From positions 62,001 through 126,000 of the forward strand of contig NZ_JAKWBE010000018.1 of NCBI RefSeq assembly GCF_022513565.1: 64,000 nt of DNA. The letters run 5' to 3'. Numbering within the stretch: position 1 is the stretch's first letter; each line of letters opens with the position of its first letter. Position numbers and translations under genes: made by a program. Shown piece by piece: positions 60,539 to 64,000 of the stretch. The notes below the pieces were generated by a model that worked only from the letters and a program-made list of their open reading frames with translations, was not told the origin of the DNA and ran no database searches. Source of the stretch: Streptomyces gilvus (GTDB taxonomy: Bacteria > Actinomycetota > Actinomycetes > Streptomycetales > Streptomycetaceae).

Positions 60539-61213
60539 ATGGACATCGCACCCGCACCCATGACGACCCGCAGGACCGCCTGCGCGATGCTGCTGGGCGC
60601 CACCGCCGCCCTGGCGTTGCCCGGCACCGCACGGGCCGCCACCGTCGTCACCACGAACCAGACCGGCACCAACAACGGCTTCTACTACTCGTTCTGGACC
60701 GACGCCCAGGGCACGGTCTCAATGACCCTGGGCTCCGGCGGCAACTACAGCACCAGTTGGCGGAACACGGGCAACTTCGTCGCCGGCAAGGGCTGGAGCA
60801 ACGGCTCCCGCAGGACCGTGTCGTACTCCGGCAGCTTCAGTCCCTCGGGCAACGGCTACCTGTCGCTGTACGGCTGGACGTCGAACCCGCTCGTGGAGTA
60901 CTACATCGTCGACAACTGGGGCACCTACCGGCCCACGGGCACGTACAAGGGCACGGTCACCAGCGACGGCGGCACCTACGACGTCTACCGGACGACCCGG
61001 TACAACGCGCCGTCCGTCGAGGGCACCAAGACCTTCAACCAGTACTGGAGCGTGCGGCAGTCCAAGCGGACCGGCGGCTCCATCACCACGGGCAACCACT
61101 TCGACGCCTGGGCCCGCGCGGGCATGCCCCTCGGCAGCTTCAAGTACTACATGATCCTCGCGACGGAGGGCTACCAGAGCAGCGGCAGTTCGAACATCAC
61201 GGTGGCGTCATGA
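60539..61213 (+). CDS. xlnB: secreted GH11 endo-1,4-beta-xylanase
   Basis: A 224-residue xylanase. A twin-arginine-like signal (MTTRRTACAMLLGATAALAL) precedes a single beta-jelly-roll. The nucleophile Glu is in SNPLVEYYIVDN and the acid/base Glu in ILATEGYQSSG; the thumb PSVEGTKTFNQYW is intact. Unlike S. lividans XlnB it has no xylan-binding module. ATG at 60539 follows GGAGG. Its stop overlaps the esterase start by four bases, as in a two-gene operon. Confidence 0.93.
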   Translation: MDIAPAPMTTRRTACAMLLGATAALALPGTARAATVVTTNQTGTNNGFYYSFWTDAQGTVSMTLGSGGNYSTSWRNTGNFVAGKGWSNGSRRTVSYSGSFSPSGNGYLSLYGWTSNPLVEYYIVDNWGTYRPTGTYKGTVTSDGGTYDVYRTTRYNAPSVEGTKTFNQYWSVRQSKRTGGSITTGNHFDAWARAGMPLGSFKYYMILATEGYQSSGSSNITVAS

Positions 61214-61890
61214 GGACCGCGTCCTCACGGCCCCTGCCGGCGGCCGTCGCCGCCGTCGCCCTGGCCGCCGGCACCATCTCCCTGGCCACCGCTCCCGCGC
61301 AGGCCGCCACCTGCAACGGCTACGTCGGACTCACCTTCGACGACGGCCCCTCCGGCAACACGCCGAATCTGCTGAACGCGCTCCGGCAGAGCGGGCTGCG
61401 GGCCACGATGTTCAACGAGGGCCGGTACGCCGCCGCGTACCCCGCCCAGGTCCGCGCCGAGGTGAGCGCCGGGATGTGGGTCGGCAACCACAGCTACACC
61501 CACCCCCACCTCACCCAGCTCGCCCAGTCGCAGATCGACTCGGAGATCTCCCGTACCCAGCAGGCCGTCGCGAGCGCCGGTGGTGGTACGCCCAAGCTGT
61601 TCCGGCCGCCGTACGGCGAGACCAACGCGACGGTGCGGACGGTCGAGGCCAAGTACGGGCTGCGGGAGATCATCTGGGACGTCGACTCGCAGGACTGGAA
61701 CGGCGCCAGTACGGACGCGATCGTCCAGGCCGCGGGTCGGCTGACCAACGGCCGGATCATCCTGATGCACGACTGGCCGGCCAACACGGTCGCGGCCGTC
61801 CCCCGAATCGCCCAGGGCCTCGCCGCCCGCGGCCTGTGCGCCGGGATGATCTCGCCGCAGACCGGCCGGGCCGTCGCCCCCACGGGCTGA
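61210..61890 (+). CDS. axeA: secreted acetylxylan esterase, CE4
   Basis: A 226-residue NodB-fold deacetylase, close to S. lividans AxeA. Metal and catalytic residues are in GLTFDDGPSG, VGNHSYTHPHL and LFRPPYGETNA, with the closing IILMHDWPANT. A signal peptide ends near AQA. The ATG at 61210 overlaps the xylanase stop. It removes acetyl groups from xylan so that the xylanase can act. The family 2b binding module of AxeA is missing here. Confidence 0.92.
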   Translation: MRTASSRPLPAAVAAVALAAGTISLATAPAQAATCNGYVGLTFDDGPSGNTPNLLNALRQSGLRATMFNEGRYAAAYPAQVRAEVSAGMWVGNHSYTHPHLTQLAQSQIDSEISRTQQAVASAGGGTPKLFRPPYGETNATVRTVEAKYGLREIIWDVDSQDWNGASTDAIVQAAGRLTNGRIILMHDWPANTVAAVPRIAQGLAARGLCAGMISPQTGRAVAPTG

Positions 61891-61923
61891 CGCTCTGTAA
61901 CGTCCCCAGCGAACACCGCACTT

Positions 61924-61954
61924 GCGGCGCGGCTGCCACGAGCTGCCGCGCCGC
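61924..61954 (+). terminator. stem-loop after the xylanase-esterase operon
   Basis: GCGGCGCGGC (61924-61933) pairs perfectly with GCCGCGCCGC (61945-61954), 34 bp beyond the esterase stop. It probably ends the transcript. The remainder of the 220-bp gap before the GH92 start shows nothing else. Confidence 0.65.
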
Positions 61955-62110
61955 ATCCCCGTCAAGTCGACCCTGCGGGGCATTGCGCCGTGAGCCTGAT
62001 TGATCGGCGTGCCACGGCCAGGCGTCACGCGATCGGGCCTCCCGGAAGCGACCGTGAGCGGACCGTCGTCGTACGACACCACGACGCCCGACCGCATCCA
62101 GGAGAGCTTC

Positions 62111-64000
62111 TTGCGCCTGCACCCCCTCGCGGCCGCCCTGGCCTCGGCCGTCCTGCTAACCCCGCCGGTCCACGCGGCGCCCCTCACCGACGACCCGGCC
62201 GGCTACGTCAACCCCTTCGTCGGTACGGCACCGGGCGGCGTCGACTTCGGTCACGGCGGCGGCGGGGGCAACACCTTCCCCGGCGCCTCGGCGCCGCTGG
62301 GCGGGATCCAGTGGAGTCCCGACACGGTCACGCACCAGCACGGCGGCTACGCGTACCCCGACAACCGGATCCGGGGCTTCAGCCTCACGCACATCTCGGG
62401 CGCCGGCTGCAGCGACTACGGCAACATCCCCTTCATGCCGCTCATGGGCCGCCCCGATCTTGACCCGGCCGCCCGCTTCGCCACCTTCTCGCACGCCAAC
62501 GAGCAAGCGTCGCCCGGCAGTTACGGTGTCCACCTCGACAACGGCATCCACACCGAGATCGCCGTGACCCGGCGTTCCGGCGTCGCCCGCTTCACCTACC
62601 CGGCCGACGGCACCGAGCGGGCCGCGCTGACGGTGGACGCGGCCCGGGCGTTCAACAGCGCCACCGGAAAGATCACCATCGGGTCCCGCACGCTGTCGGG
62701 ACACACCGACAGCGGCGGCTTCTGCGGCAAGTCCAACCGCTACCGGCTCTACTTCCACGCGGTCTTCGACCGGCCCTTCGGCACCGCCGAACCCCTGGAC
62801 GGCAAGAGCTCCGGGGCGTACGTCGCCTTCGCGCCCGGCACCCGTACCGTGACCGCCCGGGTGGGCATCTCCTTCGTGAGCGCCGACTCCGCGCGCGCCA
62901 ACGCCCGGGTGGAGCAGAAGAACCGCTCCTTCGACGCCGTACGGCGGTCGACCCGCGACCTGTGGAACACCTGGCTCGGCAGGATCGCCGTGCGGGGCGG
63001 CACCGAGGAGCAGCGCCGGATCTTCTACACCGCGCTGTACCACTCGCTGCTGCACCCGAGCATCCTCAGCGACGCCGACGGCCGCTACCCGGGAATGGAC
63101 GGCCGCGTCCACCGCACCCGCTCCGGACACGCCCAGTATGCCGACTTCTCCGGCTGGGACGTCTACCGCTCCCAGGTCCAGCTGCTCGCCCTGCTCGCCC
63201 CGCGCGAGGCCTCCGACATCGCCCAGTCGATCCTCGAACAGGGCCGCCAGGCGGGGTACTTCGACCGCTGGACCGTGGCGAACGGCGGTACGGGCGTCAT
63301 GGTGGGCGACCCGCTGCCCGCGATCGCCGCCTCGGTCCACGCCTTCGGCGCCACCGACTTCGACGCGAAGAGCCTGCTGCGGAGGGCGCTGGCGGGCCGG
63401 CACGACAGCAAACAGCGGCCGGGCCACAAGCAGTACGACAGGCTGGGGTACGTCCCCACCGCGACCAAGGGTGTGTGGGGCAGCGCCTCCACCACTCTCG
63501 AGTACGCCGTCGCCGACGCCGCCCTCGCCCGTCTCGCGGGACGCCTCGGCGAGACGGACGCCGAGGCGATGCTGACGCGCGCCGCCGGCAACTGGCGCTC
63601 CTTGTTCAACCCGGCCACCGGCTACCTCCAGCCCCGGGCCGCCGACGGCAGCCGGCCGTCCTTCACACCGGCCCAGCGCGCGGAGTACGTCGAGGGCGAC
63701 GCGGCGCAGTACACCTGGATGGTCCCGCACGACCTGCCCGCCCTGTTCGCCGCGATGGGCGGCGACGCCGCCGTCACCGCCCGCCTGGACGCCTTCTTCA
63801 CCCGGCTCAACGCCGGTCCCGACGAGCCGTACGCCTACCTGGGCAACGAGCCGTCCTTCGGCACCCCGTGGGCCTACGACTCGGCGGGCCGTCCCGACCG
63901 GGCCCAGGACACCGTCCGGCGGGTGCTGACCAGTCTGTACGCCGACCGCCCCGACGGCCTCGTCGGCAACGACGACCTGGGCGCCATGTCGTCCTGGGCC
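62111..64000 (+). CDS. secreted GH92 alpha-mannosidase, 3' part outside the window
   Basis: At least 630 codons with no stop by the window end. A signal peptide (LAAALASAVLLTPPVHAA) leads into the GH92 N-terminal sandwich (YVNPFVGTAPGG, GGGGNTFPGASAPLGG, ISGAGCSDYGN). The start of the catalytic barrel (YADFSGWDVYRSQ, NEPSFGTPWAYD) is also present. GH92 enzymes remove alpha-1,2/1,3-mannose, for instance from fungal or yeast glycans. The TTG at 62111 has AGGAGAG. The catalytic Asp region lies beyond the edge. Confidence 0.9.
   Translation, partial: MRLHPLAAALASAVLLTPPVHAAPLTDDPAGYVNPFVGTAPGGVDFGHGGGGGNTFPGASAPLGGIQWSPDTVTHQHGGYAYPDNRIRGFSLTHISGAGCSDYGNIPFMPLMGRPDLDPAARFATFSHANEQASPGSYGVHLDNGIHTEIAVTRRSGVARFTYPADGTERAALTVDAARAFNSATGKITIGSRTLSGHTDSGGFCGKSNRYRLYFHAVFDRPFGTAEPLDGKSSGAYVAFAPGTRTVTARVGISFVSADSARANARVEQKNRSFDAVRRSTRDLWNTWLGRIAVRGGTEEQRRIFYTALYHSLLHPSILSDADGRYPGMDGRVHRTRSGHAQYADFSGWDVYRSQVQLLALLAPREASDIAQSILEQGRQAGYFDRWTVANGGTGVMVGDPLPAIAASVHAFGATDFDAKSLLRRALAGRHDSKQRPGHKQYDRLGYVPTATKGVWGSASTTLEYAVADAALARLAGRLGETDAEAMLTRAAGNWRSLFNPATGYLQPRAADGSRPSFTPAQRAEYVEGDAAQYTWMVPHDLPALFAAMGGDAAVTARLDAFFTRLNAGPDEPYAYLGNEPSFGTPWAYDSAGRPDRAQDTVRRVLTSLYADRPDGLVGNDDLGAMSSWA

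Noticed and set aside
1..64000. A biosynthetic cluster, phage-defence island, tRNA genes, CRISPR array or insertion sequence
   Set aside because: I looked for characteristic enzymes, repeats and transposase motifs and saw none; the STAND-WD40 protein alone is not enough to call a defence system.

Overview
The window looks like a Streptomyces chromosome. GC content is very high, starts are often GTG or TTG, and most operons are chained by 4-base ATGA/GTGA overlaps. Streptomyces hallmarks include a DUF5753 helix-turn-helix/DUF397 gene pair, a perfect CebR-type operator before a mannanase, an xlnB-axeA-like pair, streptogrisin-type protease and mycothiol-linked formaldehyde oxidation. I saw no tRNA, rRNA, CRISPR array, transposase or prophage. 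Everything here was read by eye; no search was run.

Layout. 0-2.6 kb: a WhiJ-type regulator, its DUF397 partner, a methyltransferase and a gene remnant. 2.6-8.6 kb: a sugar ABC importer operon (DUF624, two permeases, lipoprotein, PmoA-like fragment) and a secreted GH5 mannanase. 8.6-21.8 kb: a mixed block with an all-LRR protein, TetR remnant, NlpC/P60 hydrolase, HTH-STAND-WD40 giant, small secreted protein, aminotransferase remnant, phosphotransferase, glutamate-cysteine-ligase-like enzyme, cupins and a secreted protease. 21.9-40.7 kb: choline/glycine betaine catabolism. 40.9-50.3 kb: a galactoside-type island (frameshifted secreted glycosidase, ABC importer, LacI regulator, GH36). 50.3-55.8 kb: an IclR regulator, a three-component Rieske oxygenase and formaldehyde oxidation, which belong functionally to the betaine block. 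55.9-64 kb: a PP2C phosphatase, second IclR, expansin, kinase remnant, secreted lectin-like protein, GH11 xylanase, CE4 esterase and the start of a GH92 mannosidase.

The betaine genes make one readable pathway. A betaine ABC importer and choline/betaine-aldehyde dehydrogenases supply betaine. The Rieske system probably removes the first methyl group as formaldehyde, which S-(hydroxymethyl)mycothiol dehydrogenase and a metallo-beta-lactamase-fold hydrolase take to formate. Dimethylglycine oxidase and sarcosine oxidase (SoxB, SoxDA, SoxG) pass the next methyls to tetrahydrofolate. GlyA, PurU and a MetF-like reductase handle the one-carbon units. A 17-bp motif, GTTGC-N7-GCAAC, sits before almost every transcription unit of the two separated parts, and overlaps the start of the IclR gene, so I propose it as the regulon operator. 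Two lesions stand out: folD in the sox operon has lost its middle and carries a palindromic Streptomyces repeat there, and soxD and soxA are joined in one frame through another such repeat.

A second theme is gene decay. Remnants of at least six genes (a Tat-exported protein, PmoA-like, TetR, class V aminotransferase, FolD, Ser/Thr kinase) plus a frameshifted glycosidase lie among intact neighbours.
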